Source: Aliirhizobium wenxiniae
GTDB lineage: Bacteria; Pseudomonadota; Alphaproteobacteria; Rhizobiales; Rhizobiaceae
Assembly: GCF_019511445.1 (NCBI RefSeq)
Contig: NZ_JAEUAN010000015.1
Span: 103,140 to 167,139, forward strand
Length of the DNA stretch: 64,000 nt
Reading direction: 5' to 3'
The notes beneath the pieces are model-generated. The model did no database searches and was not told where the DNA came from. It saw only the letters and a program-made list of their open reading frames with translations. This document shows, in pieces, positions 17,286 to 26,529 of the stretch. Numbering within the stretch: the first letter of the stretch is position 1; the number at the start of each line of letters is the position of its first letter. A program made the translations under genes and the position numbers.

Positions 17286-18236
17286 TCAGGTCTTGTCGCC
17301 TCCGGAGTCCTTGCGGGTCTCCGAGGTAATCTCCTCGATCTCCCGCCGCTGCTCGGCGTGTTTCGTGGGGTTTTGCTCCTTCAACTTCTGCAAATTCAGG
17401 AGCTTCCAGCGCACGGCTGGCAGCTCCGCGGCCTGTGGCAGCCTGATGGCTTCGAAATCCGGTTCGCCATCGTGGAGCGACAGCAGGAAGCGCATCGCCT
17501 TGTCGTCCAGCTTCGCGAGAATATCGGCCGTCATCTGGCTTCTCGCGGCTTTCAGGTCGTCGAGGCCGACGTGCTCAATCGTCATCCCCTCGAATTCCTT
17601 TACGAAGGCCTCGTCGAGGTCTGCGAGCGACGGCCGCACAAGCTCGTGCGGCGGGCGTCCGGAGCTAGCGACGTAGATCAGGAATGTCCGGAACAGAGCG
17701 TCGGTCAGGCCCTCATTTTCATAGAGCATCTTCACATCGAACAGGTCTCGCGGATGCTGCCGGTCTACTGCCGCATGAAGCTTTCCGCCAAATAGGTCCT
17801 CGAACGAAACGACCTGCATCTCGGCGAAACCGAATTCATCCTCTACGGCCGCGCTCACGCGTCGGCGTTCGGGTGGATGGACAGTTCCGCGCGCGACGGG
17901 AGATGTCTCGACCTTTATTTCGGCATTGCCCTGACGGACGAGGAGGCGGGTGTCGTTGTTGCCGCCGCCGGCGATCCGTTGGACGCTCGCGCCGCGCAGA
18001 TTGCCCATCACGTCTTCGCGAATGCGCTCCAGTGTCGTGTCGATATTTTTCAGCGTCGTTTCGCGATCCTCGATCGGCAGATAGGTCAGGTCGATATCGA
18101 CCGATAGCCGCGGCATGTCGCGATAGAAGAGGTTGATGGCGGTCCCGCCCTTCAGGGCGAAAGCGTCGTAGCGGGCGATGTAAGGAAGCGTCCGCACCAG
18201 GAGGTCGACTTGGCGCTTGTATTGGTCACGGGCCAT
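17286..18236 (-). CDS. abiEii: AbiEii/AbiGii-family nucleotidyltransferase toxin
   Basis: 316 aa. AAAGGAGG lies 6 bases before the ATG at 18236. The nucleotidyltransferase core shows FALKGGTAINLFYRDMPR followed by SVDIDLTYLP, i.e. the G-G/S-T and D-x-D motifs of the polymerase-beta-like fold. Later come SFEDLFGGKLHAAVDRQHPRD (Lys and Asp of motif III/IV) and RDLFDVKML. AbiEii toxins (MenT-type) transfer nucleotides to tRNA acceptor ends, and AbiEi counters them (type IV toxin-antitoxin). The gene overlaps abiEi by 11 bases. All signature residues appear present. Confidence 0.92.
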   Translation of the reverse strand: MARDQYKRQVDLLVRTLPYIARYDAFALKGGTAINLFYRDMPRLSVDIDLTYLPIEDRETTLKNIDTTLERIREDVMGNLRGASVQRIAGGGNNDTRLLVRQGNAEIKVETSPVARGTVHPPERRRVSAAVEDEFGFAEMQVVSFEDLFGGKLHAAVDRQHPRDLFDVKMLYENEGLTDALFRTFLIYVASSGRPPHELVRPSLADLDEAFVKEFEGMTIEHVGLDDLKAARSQMTADILAKLDDKAMRFLLSLHDGEPDFEAIRLPQAAELPAVRWKLLNLQKLKEQNPTKHAEQRREIEEITSETRKDSGGDKT

Positions 18237-19080
18237 GTTGGGCCTCCTTTGGCATCAAGTCGGCCGGGACTGTGATGCGATAGTCGGGGTGCAACCGGCC
18301 ACCAGGTGTAAGCGCCCGGTCGCCCTTGCCGAGATCGATGGATGAGGTTTCGACGTGCCGGCGCCAGGCATGATTATGCTTGTCGGCGAACACGAAGAAG
18401 AGGCGCTTGGCTTTGACGCTTCGGCACTGGGTCAGGAGTGTCGTTAGCAATCTCGGGCGCAGATTGGCGAGGCTCTCGAACGCCACGTCCACCTTGTGGA
18501 AACTTTCCCCCTTCGGGACCTCTTCGAGCATTTCAAGGATCGCGCGCTCTGGTGAGGACATCGGTATTGGCCAGCGCCATGGGCTTTGCGCCAGTTCCGG
18601 GTCGTCGCCGTTGGAAAGGTCGAAATCCACGTCTTCAACGCCGATCGATCCGTCGCCGAACAAGACGTTACTCTTGGTCTTCACATCGGCGTCCGTCCTG
18701 AGTTTCGATAGCCATGTCGGGACATCGGATCCGTAGAGATAGAGGGCAAATTCGCCGCCGAATGACAGGTAGTGGGCATGTCCCCTCAAGGAGAGTGAGC
18801 TCGCCCCGCCGACATGAAATTTGCGTCGCATGAGCCAGACAGCCGAGAGCAGGGGGATTTTCCAGCCGCCGACAGCTTCTGGATTGGCGTCCGAGGAAAA
18901 TGGGCGACGGTACACGCCTGACACGACCGGCTCTAGCCAACCTTGTTTGACATAGCCTGAAACAGACTGCCGCGAGATTGCATGACGGCTCATCCACCCC
19001 GAGTCCACCAGGAAACCGGGGGGGACTTCCTGCAGAAGCTGCTTTAGCTTTGTCTCTGGCTGTCCATTCATGTTTGACAT
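18226..19080 (-). CDS. abiEi: AbiEi-family antitoxin / transcriptional regulator
   Basis: 284 aa. The N-terminal winged-helix module is VDSGWMSRHAISRQSVSGYV, followed by KQGWLEPVVSGVYRRPF, the standard opening of AbiEi antitoxins. The AbiEi antitoxin domain follows (HVGGASSLSLRGHAHYLSFG and SSPERAILEMLEEVPKG). AbiEi represses its own promoter and neutralises AbiEii. No Shine-Dalgarno is obvious at the ATG at 19080 or at the ATG three codons later, so leaderless or weak initiation is possible. The inverted repeats immediately upstream fit autoregulation. Confidence 0.92.
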   Translation of the reverse strand: MSNMNGQPETKLKQLLQEVPPGFLVDSGWMSRHAISRQSVSGYVKQGWLEPVVSGVYRRPFSSDANPEAVGGWKIPLLSAVWLMRRKFHVGGASSLSLRGHAHYLSFGGEFALYLYGSDVPTWLSKLRTDADVKTKSNVLFGDGSIGVEDVDFDLSNGDDPELAQSPWRWPIPMSSPERAILEMLEEVPKGESFHKVDVAFESLANLRPRLLTTLLTQCRSVKAKRLFFVFADKHNHAWRRHVETSSIDLGKGDRALTPGGRLHPDYRITVPADLMPKEAQHGP

Positions 19081-19082
19081 TA

Positions 19083-19128
19083 TGGCACAAGATTAAAGTT
19101 TGTGCGACTCGAACTTTACAAGATGCCA
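19083..19128 (-). promoter_or_regulatory. Nested inverted repeats at the abiE promoter (putative AbiEi operator)
   Basis: Directly upstream of abiEi there are nested dyads: GCACAA (19085-19090) with TTGTGC (19100-19105), and TAAAGTT (19094-19100) with AACTTTA (19112-19118). The outer TGGCA (19083-19087) pairs with TGCCA (19124-19128). A direct repeat ACAAGAT occurs at 19087 and 19118. AbiEi of other bacteria binds inverted repeats at this position; the assignment here is by analogy. Confidence 0.5.
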
Positions 19129-19461
19129 AATTTGTCAATTCAAGATAGTCCAGATGCGTCGATCTCAAAGTCGGAGGCAGACGGGCGTCCCTGGGGTCAC
19201 AACAAGAACAGTGCAAAATCGTGCGCTAACATAATTCCCGAGCAATTTCGGTAATTTACGACCTCTTTCAAAAATGAAACATTACGATTAAATGCAATGT
19301 ATGATTGAGTTTATGGTATGAATACCGGCCTTCAGCTTCACTTTCCAAGCTAAACGTACGATTTCGCACTGATCTTGTTCTGCCCCCGATATTCCGAAAC
19401 CGAACGCGCGACGCGTCGCTGTAAATTAGTCATGCTTTACCTGCTCTTGGAGGGAAATTGA
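19129..19461. other. Intergenic region without a recognisable gene
   Basis: About 330 bases between abiE and the HEPN-like gene. The stretch 19220-19330 is visibly AT-rich (runs such as aaaatgaaac and attaaatgcaatg), unlike the GC-rich surroundings. It probably contains the abiE promoter and an acquisition junction. No RNA gene or repeat array seen. Confidence 0.4.
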
Positions 19462-20790
19462 TCACAGAAGCGGGGCTCCCCGATCTAGCAGATCATTGAG
19501 GACTTGGACACGTGTGGCTGGCTGCACCGGTGATTGCGCGACGAGCGCCTCCGCCATTTTCCGTGCGAGACGTCTGGCGCTCAGGCGCAAGGTGGTGGGA
19601 ATCTTGGCCAGACCGGCTCTGCCATGGACATAACTGCTGCGCAGCTCAAACAGCTGGCGATAGGCTGTTGCCGCGGTCGCGTCGTTCAGGAGAGCGGCCA
19701 AACGTGCTGCAGCTCTATCGGAAGGGGACACATCCCGGTGCGCGTCCGGTTTCGGGCGCAGCCCTCTTCTGTGATCCATCTCCAATCCTAGCCCCGCCTC
19801 GATGGCGGTCATATGGGCCATGACTTCGTCCATGCCGTCAGCCAGAAAGGCGCGCACAATGAAATGCACGATCGGTGTCTCGAACAAGACGCCAGCACGA
19901 GCGTCCAGGACACTTTGCCAGAGGGTCTCGTCCAGCCGGGTAAAATCAGTGCGTGCCTCTTCTTCCAGGTTGTTGACGGTCGGCCGCTCTATTTCAACCT
20001 CATCGCCATATCGGTCATAAGCAATGTCTGGCTGCAGGGAGAGCGTATTTGGGCTTGGAGGTGCCATCGGCCTTACAAAAAGATCGTCGTCAACAGTATG
20101 AAGCCACGGAAGACGGAAGGCGCGCCAGTTCACTTCGGGATAGACCGCCCAATCTTCCCATGGTGCAAGGAGCAGAAAAAAGATTGCCGCCTCGACAACT
20201 GGCGGAAAGCGTCCGAGATGGGGATCGATCTCGCCGAAGTCCTGGCTGAGATCGGCGAACAGTATGGGGAGGGCCCGCGCTTCCGGTCTTGGGTCAACTG
20301 CGACATGCTCTTCGACGACCAGCCAGCGAAATTGCGTGAGTTGGCGTACTGGCGGTATATAGGTGGGATAGAATCGCGCCAGCCTTGCAACGTCCAAAAA
20401 TTCCGCCAGTTCCGGTTCGCCGAACTCTCCAACCACGCTGTTTCCGAACCGGATTGACGGGAGTTCATCGCATAAATCGAGAGGGCACAAATGGCGCCGG
20501 CGAACTGTCTTGCTTGTCATTGCTTCGTGCAGTTTGAGCGCAGCCAACTCAGCATTCAAGGCCCTGTCGCGAGTGTCCTTTGGCAGATTGAACGGGGCTC
20601 CCAGCGACCGCAGTGCATTTGAAAGAGCGTAGTCAGCATGGGCAAAACCGTAAATTTCGCCGCACACCTCGGTGAGCTTGATGAATGCCGGCCTTTTCGT
20701 GAGGCTAGCTGTCCCGAGCGGCGGCATTCGCCAAAGATACTCAACTGCGGTTACGAGCTGGACCGGAACTGTCATTTTCATCCTTTTCAT
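19462..20790 (-). CDS. HEPN (ApeA-like) domain hypothetical protein
   Basis: 442 aa. Near the C-terminus LFELRSSYVHGRAGL fits the R-x4-6-H signature of HEPN RNases in the ApeA-like branch (Arg-Ser-Ser-Tyr-Val-His). The N-terminal 300 residues are a long unknown domain with Trp-rich parts (FLLLAPWEDWAVYPEVNW). ApeA-type HEPN proteins cause abortive infection by cutting RNA. The gene stands alone between abiE and the second OLD/UvrD module, with no clear ribosome binding site before the ATG at 20790. An RNase role is inferred from one motif. Confidence 0.75.
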   Translation of the reverse strand: MKRMKMTVPVQLVTAVEYLWRMPPLGTASLTKRPAFIKLTEVCGEIYGFAHADYALSNALRSLGAPFNLPKDTRDRALNAELAALKLHEAMTSKTVRRRHLCPLDLCDELPSIRFGNSVVGEFGEPELAEFLDVARLARFYPTYIPPVRQLTQFRWLVVEEHVAVDPRPEARALPILFADLSQDFGEIDPHLGRFPPVVEAAIFFLLLAPWEDWAVYPEVNWRAFRLPWLHTVDDDLFVRPMAPPSPNTLSLQPDIAYDRYGDEVEIERPTVNNLEEEARTDFTRLDETLWQSVLDARAGVLFETPIVHFIVRAFLADGMDEVMAHMTAIEAGLGLEMDHRRGLRPKPDAHRDVSPSDRAAARLAALLNDATAATAYRQLFELRSSYVHGRAGLAKIPTTLRLSARRLARKMAEALVAQSPVQPATRVQVLNDLLDRGAPLL

Positions 20791-20847
20791 TCTGCAATGG
20801 ATGCCTATCCCAAACGAATGGTAGTGATCGAAAACTGTATCCTGCGC

Positions 20848-22260
20848 TTACATAGATCGAACGAGGATAGGGTTGGTCGAACAGATCACAAGACGTCGTG
20901 AGCCACGTGTCATTGCGACGTAGAGGTTACGAGCATCGAGCGTGTCGGTGTCGATTACAATGGATACGTCGGCTTCGAGACCCTTTAACAAAAGAGTGCT
21001 GCCCACGGCACGGTTGGGAACACTCCTTCCAAGAACTCTCGACTGCTCGCGAGCGAGCAATGCCATGTCGTGAAATTCCTCAGCTGATCTTGAGGCGTTG
21101 AGAGCTTGGATACATGCTCGCAAGATTGCTGGTCGAAGCTGGGATACCCCCGCTTGTCGATTAATTTCAACAAGGAAGTCTACAGCAGACTTTGGGTTCG
21201 GATCGTTCGAAAAGGAGACCGCAGCCGTTTCGGCGTCTGTCGGCGCCTTCTGGGATCGACCTGCGAGCAATGTGGTGAGACGCTGCTTCAATTGTGCTGG
21301 CCCAACACCGATAAGGGTCTCACCGGCAAAATCGATCAAAGCATTCGCAGCTCCCGGGGCGGCGAAGTCAAACTGTTCCGCGAATCTTGTAAAGTCGGAC
21401 AGATCTGCATTTTCGACGACGACCGCTCCTCTCACCCTGCTCGCAATATCCCTGTGCCTTCGCGGGACTCGGCTATCGCAAACAATCAAAGCACCGCCGC
21501 CATTGACCGGCGATGACGTGTATGCCGCACGCGTGAGGGTCTGAACGTCATCCGGACCCGTGATTGGCACCCATGATACCTCACTCGGCGCAAGCCGCAG
21601 ATCGACTGGCTCTCCCCGTGTCAGTGCCCCCCTGACCCACAGGAGCCATTGGCCGAAAGCCGAACATCCTGCATTGTTCCAGCGCCAAGGTGTGCTCATG
21701 GGAGGCAGTGGCGGAAAAGTCCTTTCAACCTCGGCCCATCCGACCAGGACGTTCGTCCCCCACCCGAAGATTGCTTGCATGTCGTCGCCCAGCACGCATG
21801 TGGGCAAGATATCGGCCAGCCGGCAAACCATTTGATGCTGCTGCGTAATGCAATCTTGATATTCGTCGACGAGTACCCTGGAATAGGTAGCGTGTATAAC
21901 ATCGCTGAGGTGACCTCCCTGCAAGATGTTGAGGGTACCTTGCCGGACAGCAGGATAGTCATTTGCCGGGAATTTCAGGGAAAGAATTTGTGGGTCCAGG
22001 CCGCTGCGTCCGGGAAACGTTCCAACAAGCCGCAGTGCCCAGCCGTCTATCGTCGTGATGCGATATCGATCCCGGGGAACACCGGCTGCGTCCAGGCGTG
22101 AACGGAGAGCTGCAACGCCGGCGTTCGTATGCGTAAGTATCAGAACCGGCTTGGCGGGATCATGGGCTAGAAGGCTGGTTGCAATGAGATGCGTCTTGCC
22201 GCATCCCGCTGGAGCTGCGAGACTGCCCCTATTGCAGTGGAGGATATTTACCTCATCCAT
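20848..22260 (-). CDS. UvrD-like helicase, GajB-like (second Gabija-type module)
   Basis: 470 aa SF1 helicase. Motif I is AAPAGCGKTHLIATSL (residues about 15-30), motif II RVLVDEYQDC, motif III QAIFGWGTN, and near the end KGLEADVSIVID and NLYVAMTRGSRRLVI (motifs V and VI). It overlaps the upstream OLD gene by 8 bases. Size and partner match GajB. It is clearly diverged from the UvrD at 11,276-13,000 (different motif II and length), so the two modules are not a recent duplication. Confidence 0.85.
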   Translation of the reverse strand: MDEVNILHCNRGSLAAPAGCGKTHLIATSLLAHDPAKPVLILTHTNAGVAALRSRLDAAGVPRDRYRITTIDGWALRLVGTFPGRSGLDPQILSLKFPANDYPAVRQGTLNILQGGHLSDVIHATYSRVLVDEYQDCITQQHQMVCRLADILPTCVLGDDMQAIFGWGTNVLVGWAEVERTFPPLPPMSTPWRWNNAGCSAFGQWLLWVRGALTRGEPVDLRLAPSEVSWVPITGPDDVQTLTRAAYTSSPVNGGGALIVCDSRVPRRHRDIASRVRGAVVVENADLSDFTRFAEQFDFAAPGAANALIDFAGETLIGVGPAQLKQRLTTLLAGRSQKAPTDAETAAVSFSNDPNPKSAVDFLVEINRQAGVSQLRPAILRACIQALNASRSAEEFHDMALLAREQSRVLGRSVPNRAVGSTLLLKGLEADVSIVIDTDTLDARNLYVAMTRGSRRLVICSTNPILVRSM

Positions 22261-23983
22261 AGGTCGTTTGTGCCCAGCCTAACAACTCGTTAATTTTACT
22301 TGTTAGCGCCGGGTTGATCCCTCCTTGGTTCGGACCGAGGATGTGAAGCGCGACATGCTCCATGTGCGTGACCGACTTGAACCAGGCATTTTTTCCGCCA
22401 CTGGCGCGAGCAAGAATGCTTCGCTGTAAAGGCGAGCTTGAATGCTGCGGTGAAAAGAGGACGTTGCGAATATTTTGAAGGTTGTCTGCCCCCTGAGATG
22501 CCGATGAGATATGCGCCGCGATCAGATCGATACCGTGGATAGAAACCGCATAATCCACCATCTGCAGAAGGATATGATCGCTTACATTGAACACGATCGC
22601 GCTTTCGATATCCTGGCCATCGAACCATGTGAAAGTGGTCCCACCGAGAGACGCCACTTCGGCCTGAAGGGCTTGCGAGGGTTTCACGTCGTCATCGCGA
22701 AATATTGCCGTGCGGTATCCCAAATTGATGAGCGCCTTGGCGCGTTGATATGGTCGATCGGAATGGCCACCCCCACAGTCAACTACAGCGACGCCGGCGG
22801 CTTGTATGGATGTTTGACCTTGCGCAACACAGTATTGATCAATTCCGCGAACAAACCCGACCTCCGTTGCGCCCTCACATAGCAAAACCGACGGGGCAAG
22901 AAACGCTTCTGGGAACGTGCGTAGTGTCCCTTGAGTTTCGGGTGGAATCGCATACGGATGATGTGCGCCATCCCTGTTTTTCCTGAGCACAAAGAGCTGG
23001 TGATGACCCAGTTCTTTGAGAACAACGGGAGAGTGGGACGTCGCGAATACCTGCTGCGGCGCCGGTGTTGTTTTTGCCCCAAGCGAACCGATCAGACGCA
23101 TAATGCGATGTGGTTCAAGGCCATGTTCAATTTCATCGACAAGAAGGATTGAAGACTTCTCTGCGACCTCCCGCTGCAGTCCCGCGATCAGGAGCCTTGT
23201 GGAACCAAGACCCAGGCTGCGAAGAGGCACCCCCATGTCGTTATGAAGGGCAATCGTCCCGCCACTGACGGATACCGAGTGGGTATCAAGCAAAGCCTTT
23301 GCGGCAGTGCCGACGGGTACTCCGAGCTCGAGTGCTGCCTTAGTAACGATCGCCAGTGCTCCACCCAGTTGCCTTTCAGCTTCGGCGCCAAACGTCTTTC
23401 GGGCTTCTCGTGCTGCATTGGAGAGCGCTTTGGAAGCATCGGGCTTCTCCTCGCTTAAGCGATTAAGGACTGATCCTCGCCGCCAGGCCAAGTTATTTTC
23501 AGCCCAGTCCCCCAGCCGTGTAGGCGATAGGGCCAGACGGTCCCCCCAGTTTAACCCTCTGTCGATACCCCGGTCCTGCGACCGTTTGGATAGTAAGCGC
23601 CACCGAGGTTCAAGATCACCGGATACGGTGAGGTTGAGCCGCAAGACCGTTTCGAGACCATGTCCCGGCTCCTCCTCGATGCCCCCATTGGCCCGTAAGC
23701 CGGAGAGGAAGTCGCCATATGCCTCGTAGTTACGTAGACTTTCGCTCAATCGCCCTAGAACAAGCGTAATGGAGATCTCATTCTCAACATCGAGATTGTG
23801 AAAATCGGAGTCGCTTAGCGTCAATGAGCGTCTGGCGCCGAGGCAAAAGTCGATTGCATCGAGGATGCTGCTCTTGCCGGCATCGCCGGCCCCGATCAGG
23901 CAGTTCATCCCGTCGGTTGGCCACCAGTCCAACTGCTTAATCGACCTGAAATTTCTCATCTCAAGCTTGCGGATAACCGCCAT
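22253..23983 (-). CDS. OLD-family ATPase-TOPRIM nuclease, GajA-like (second Gabija-type module)
   Basis: 576 aa from the ATG at 23983, which has a perfect AGGAGG 9 bases upstream; an in-frame TTG at 23989 lies too close to it. ATPase: LIGAGDAGKSSILDAIDF (Walker A), LGLGSTRLL (signature), ILLVDEIEHGLEPH (Walker B) and FATSHSPVVL (H-loop). TOPRIM: LLCEGATEVGFVRGID (two Glu) and TAIFRDDDVKP. This matches the length of characterised GajA (about 578 aa). Followed by an overlapping UvrD gene, it forms a second Gabija-like pair. It could also be called an OLD class 2 nuclease. Confidence 0.86.
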   Translation of the reverse strand: MAVIRKLEMRNFRSIKQLDWWPTDGMNCLIGAGDAGKSSILDAIDFCLGARRSLTLSDSDFHNLDVENEISITLVLGRLSESLRNYEAYGDFLSGLRANGGIEEEPGHGLETVLRLNLTVSGDLEPRWRLLSKRSQDRGIDRGLNWGDRLALSPTRLGDWAENNLAWRRGSVLNRLSEEKPDASKALSNAAREARKTFGAEAERQLGGALAIVTKAALELGVPVGTAAKALLDTHSVSVSGGTIALHNDMGVPLRSLGLGSTRLLIAGLQREVAEKSSILLVDEIEHGLEPHRIMRLIGSLGAKTTPAPQQVFATSHSPVVLKELGHHQLFVLRKNRDGAHHPYAIPPETQGTLRTFPEAFLAPSVLLCEGATEVGFVRGIDQYCVAQGQTSIQAAGVAVVDCGGGHSDRPYQRAKALINLGYRTAIFRDDDVKPSQALQAEVASLGGTTFTWFDGQDIESAIVFNVSDHILLQMVDYAVSIHGIDLIAAHISSASQGADNLQNIRNVLFSPQHSSSPLQRSILARASGGKNAWFKSVTHMEHVALHILGPNQGGINPALTSKINELLGWAQTTYG

Positions 23984-24216
23984 AGACAAGGACCTCCTGA
24001 CGCGGGCTGCGCTCTGCTGCTGCTATCATATTGGCCGAGCTTAATATTTCACAACAATAAATTGTGGCCCATCGTCACTGGCTCAATGAGTAGTCTTCAT
24101 TGAGATCGGGCTCGACAGCGATCGACGCATCGTTATCGTCCGGCTTGTCGCCCTTTTCGCGGCGAATGGTGTTGCGCGGCCGGGCCAAATCGGCAGATCT
24201 GTCAGAGAGCGCCTTC

Positions 24217-25659
24217 CTAGAAATCGGACGACTTGGTCGAGAGGAATTCGTGTAGCGCCTTTAGTTTGGCCAAAAGTTCGTCGAACGTGATGATCAGCAC
24301 ATCGCGCTGGCCGCCGCGATAAATCTCGAACGACCTCTTCAAGTCCCGTGTTGCGGGCAGCCTGCCGATGATCAGGATGCACGGGACCGACCAAGCCTGA
24401 ATGTGCGGCTGGTCGTCGTCTTCCTTCTTTGCCGCGATACCCTTGATTAGCCTAAGCTTCTGGTCGAGTAACTGGTTTACTCCGCCTGACAACTCCGTGG
24501 ATGGGCCATAAAGCGTCGGCGGGCGGTAAGGCTCCTTTGTCAACAGTGGGGTTTCGGTGGTTTTGATCTCGACGATACCGAGATTGCCCAACATGCCCGC
24601 TTCAACAAGATAGTCCGCATATTTCTCGCCCGAGCGCTTGAGGCCCATGCCCCCGACCGATGCCTGGTCAGTGTACATTATCACCGGCAGGCCGAAGAGC
24701 ATTTTCAACACGAAAGGGTTTTGGACGAAATATTCCTGCCAAAATCCCTCCTTTCTTCGATTAAGAAGTTCCTTTGACATGCTTTCTATAAGGACTTGCA
24801 ACGAGATGAGTTCGATTTTTTCGCTCAACTTAAACAGTTGCACCGGGTTGTCTTTGGCGATCTCGTCGACCTCGCGGATTACCGTTCGAACCGCTGCGGC
24901 AGTGTTGGAGTTGTGGGACCGTGGCGTGCCCTTTTTGACGAGGGCGGACCGCACCGTGTCTTGCAGGTCTACCGCTGGTCGCTCGAAATCATCGGGTTCA
25001 AAATCCGGCACGACGGATGGCAGGAGGCGATTGCGTAGGTAGCTCACCTTTTCCCCGTTGGCGAACCTCACTGCTGCTTCATGAGCTCGATTAATATCCA
25101 GCCGTATGTCGTTGTAGATATGCTCCGGAAGCCGAATCTCCTCTCCGTCGATGGAAATTTCGTCGTCGTTGCATATTGTAAGCCCGGCCGCGCCTTCCAC
25201 TTCATCGAACGCGCTGATGATGTAGCGTATCCGGGGGTCGACACCGAAGCCCTCGAACGGCCCGCGGTGGAAACCGGTAGGCAGGTCAAAAAACATTCCA
25301 AAGCCAACCTGAGAATCCATCGGTAGCTGATCCTCGAACGAAATACGTTTGATCGACCCGTATTTCGGTTTGGTGAAATTGCTCTGATTGGACCGAAGCC
25401 ATGTCGGGTAGGTTGTAAGAACGCGCGTAGGAAAATCGTATTCGGCAATCAGGAGAGGCCAAGTATCGTCCGTGAAATTTACGCCTGCGGCCTTGCCACG
25501 CTTGTATCCCTTTTCGCTGAGATAATAGCTCAGATATTGAGTTCCCTCGTCTGGTGTTAGCTCTATCACCAAGGACGATCCGTCCTCGGGATGAACACCC
25601 GCATCCACTATCGTTCCGCCGTAGGCAGGCTTGTCCTGCAGTTCCCAAATTTCTCGCAC
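24217..25659 (-). CDS. sduA: Shedu anti-phage nuclease (SduA, DUF4263)
   Basis: 480 aa with a GTG start at 25659 preceded by AGGTGA. The C-terminal nuclease domain (residues about 300-405) has EGFWQEYFVQNPFVLKMLFG, then KYADYLVEAG (Asp349) and GIVEIKTTET (Glu364, Lys366), then VNQLLDQK. This is the D...E-x-K core plus Gln helix of DUF4263/Shedu. The N-terminal 300 residues are a sensing part that varies between Shedu proteins. Shedu is a one-gene defence system. The gene stands alone, 230 bases downstream of the second OLD module. Confidence 0.88.
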   Translation of the reverse strand: MREIWELQDKPAYGGTIVDAGVHPEDGSSLVIELTPDEGTQYLSYYLSEKGYKRGKAAGVNFTDDTWPLLIAEYDFPTRVLTTYPTWLRSNQSNFTKPKYGSIKRISFEDQLPMDSQVGFGMFFDLPTGFHRGPFEGFGVDPRIRYIISAFDEVEGAAGLTICNDDEISIDGEEIRLPEHIYNDIRLDINRAHEAAVRFANGEKVSYLRNRLLPSVVPDFEPDDFERPAVDLQDTVRSALVKKGTPRSHNSNTAAAVRTVIREVDEIAKDNPVQLFKLSEKIELISLQVLIESMSKELLNRRKEGFWQEYFVQNPFVLKMLFGLPVIMYTDQASVGGMGLKRSGEKYADYLVEAGMLGNLGIVEIKTTETPLLTKEPYRPPTLYGPSTELSGGVNQLLDQKLRLIKGIAAKKEDDDQPHIQAWSVPCILIIGRLPATRDLKRSFEIYRGGQRDVLIITFDELLAKLKALHEFLSTKSSDF

Positions 25660-25956
25660 GTCTCACCTCGTCCCCAAGTCTTGGAAGCAAAATGCCAGAA
25701 AGCAACAGGATTTCAAAACAATCCCTCTACGAATCGAACGGTATTGTTGCCCCTTATTCTGCGCGGAATCGATCTTCTCCCATCGGGACTTGCAAACTTT
25801 CCTGCAAACGAGACCGCAGGACGAGCACGAGTTGGCAAAGGAACGATTTATCGGCCTATTTGTCAGCGGAGCAGGCACGGGGGTCACTGGCTTCACTAGC
25901 AGCTCCTCAGTATTAATACCCAAGTTTCGAGTGCCAGCGCATCCGGGGAGGTTAGT

Positions 25957-26529
25957 TTGTCAGATATTTTAAATTACAGAATTCCTGCGAGATTACGGGA
26001 GATGCATACGTTTATTGAACTTGGTCCAACCTTGGAACATGTTCAGCCACTCAAAGTAATCACGTCCAGCCTCGAGATCGCCATCTCCGACCAGCGCTTT
26101 CTGACGCATCCATTGGCGGATGCCGCTGTGCTCGTGGCGCGGGGCTTACTTTTTTTCCTCGGCATCACCGTGCAAGGCGGATCGCTCCAAGCAGTCCGAC
26201 CAACGCGATATCACGCCGACGACCTAAAGATGAGGGATCTTGGGCTTTCGTCGCTTTCAGTATCGCAAGCGACACAAAACTGGCAGGGGGTTTCTCCAGC
26301 CCGCGCAGAGACACTTCTTCTGCTTTGCATCTTAGCGGGCAACAAGGTTTCCGCCCATCTGACAAAAGAGACCGCAACGAGCATAAATGCTTCATTTTCA
26401 GAGTTGGCCGAAGCGTTCAACCTCGTCATCAATCTCGTCAATCGTGAGGTCTATGACGCGCTCAGCCTACCACGGGTTGAGTTTGTCACAGGCTCGGTGC
26501 ACGGTTCGATTAGTAAGATGGTGTTGTGA
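25957..26529 (+). CDS. Hypothetical protein, 190 aa
   Basis: Starts with TTG at 25957, supported by GGGGAGG 6 bases upstream. No family recognised. It is mainly helical and soluble, with a hydrophobic helix ADAAVLVARGLLFFLGITV near residue 55. Its last third is SFSELAEAFNLVINLVNREVYDAL. It is plus-strand among minus-strand defence genes, divergent from Shedu and convergent with the STAND gene. A defence role is not shown by the sequence. Confidence 0.65.
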   Translation: MSDILNYRIPARLREMHTFIELGPTLEHVQPLKVITSSLEIAISDQRFLTHPLADAAVLVARGLLFFLGITVQGGSLQAVRPTRYHADDLKMRDLGLSSLSVSQATQNWQGVSPARAETLLLLCILAGNKVSAHLTKETATSINASFSELAEAFNLVINLVNREVYDALSLPRVEFVTGSVHGSISKMVL

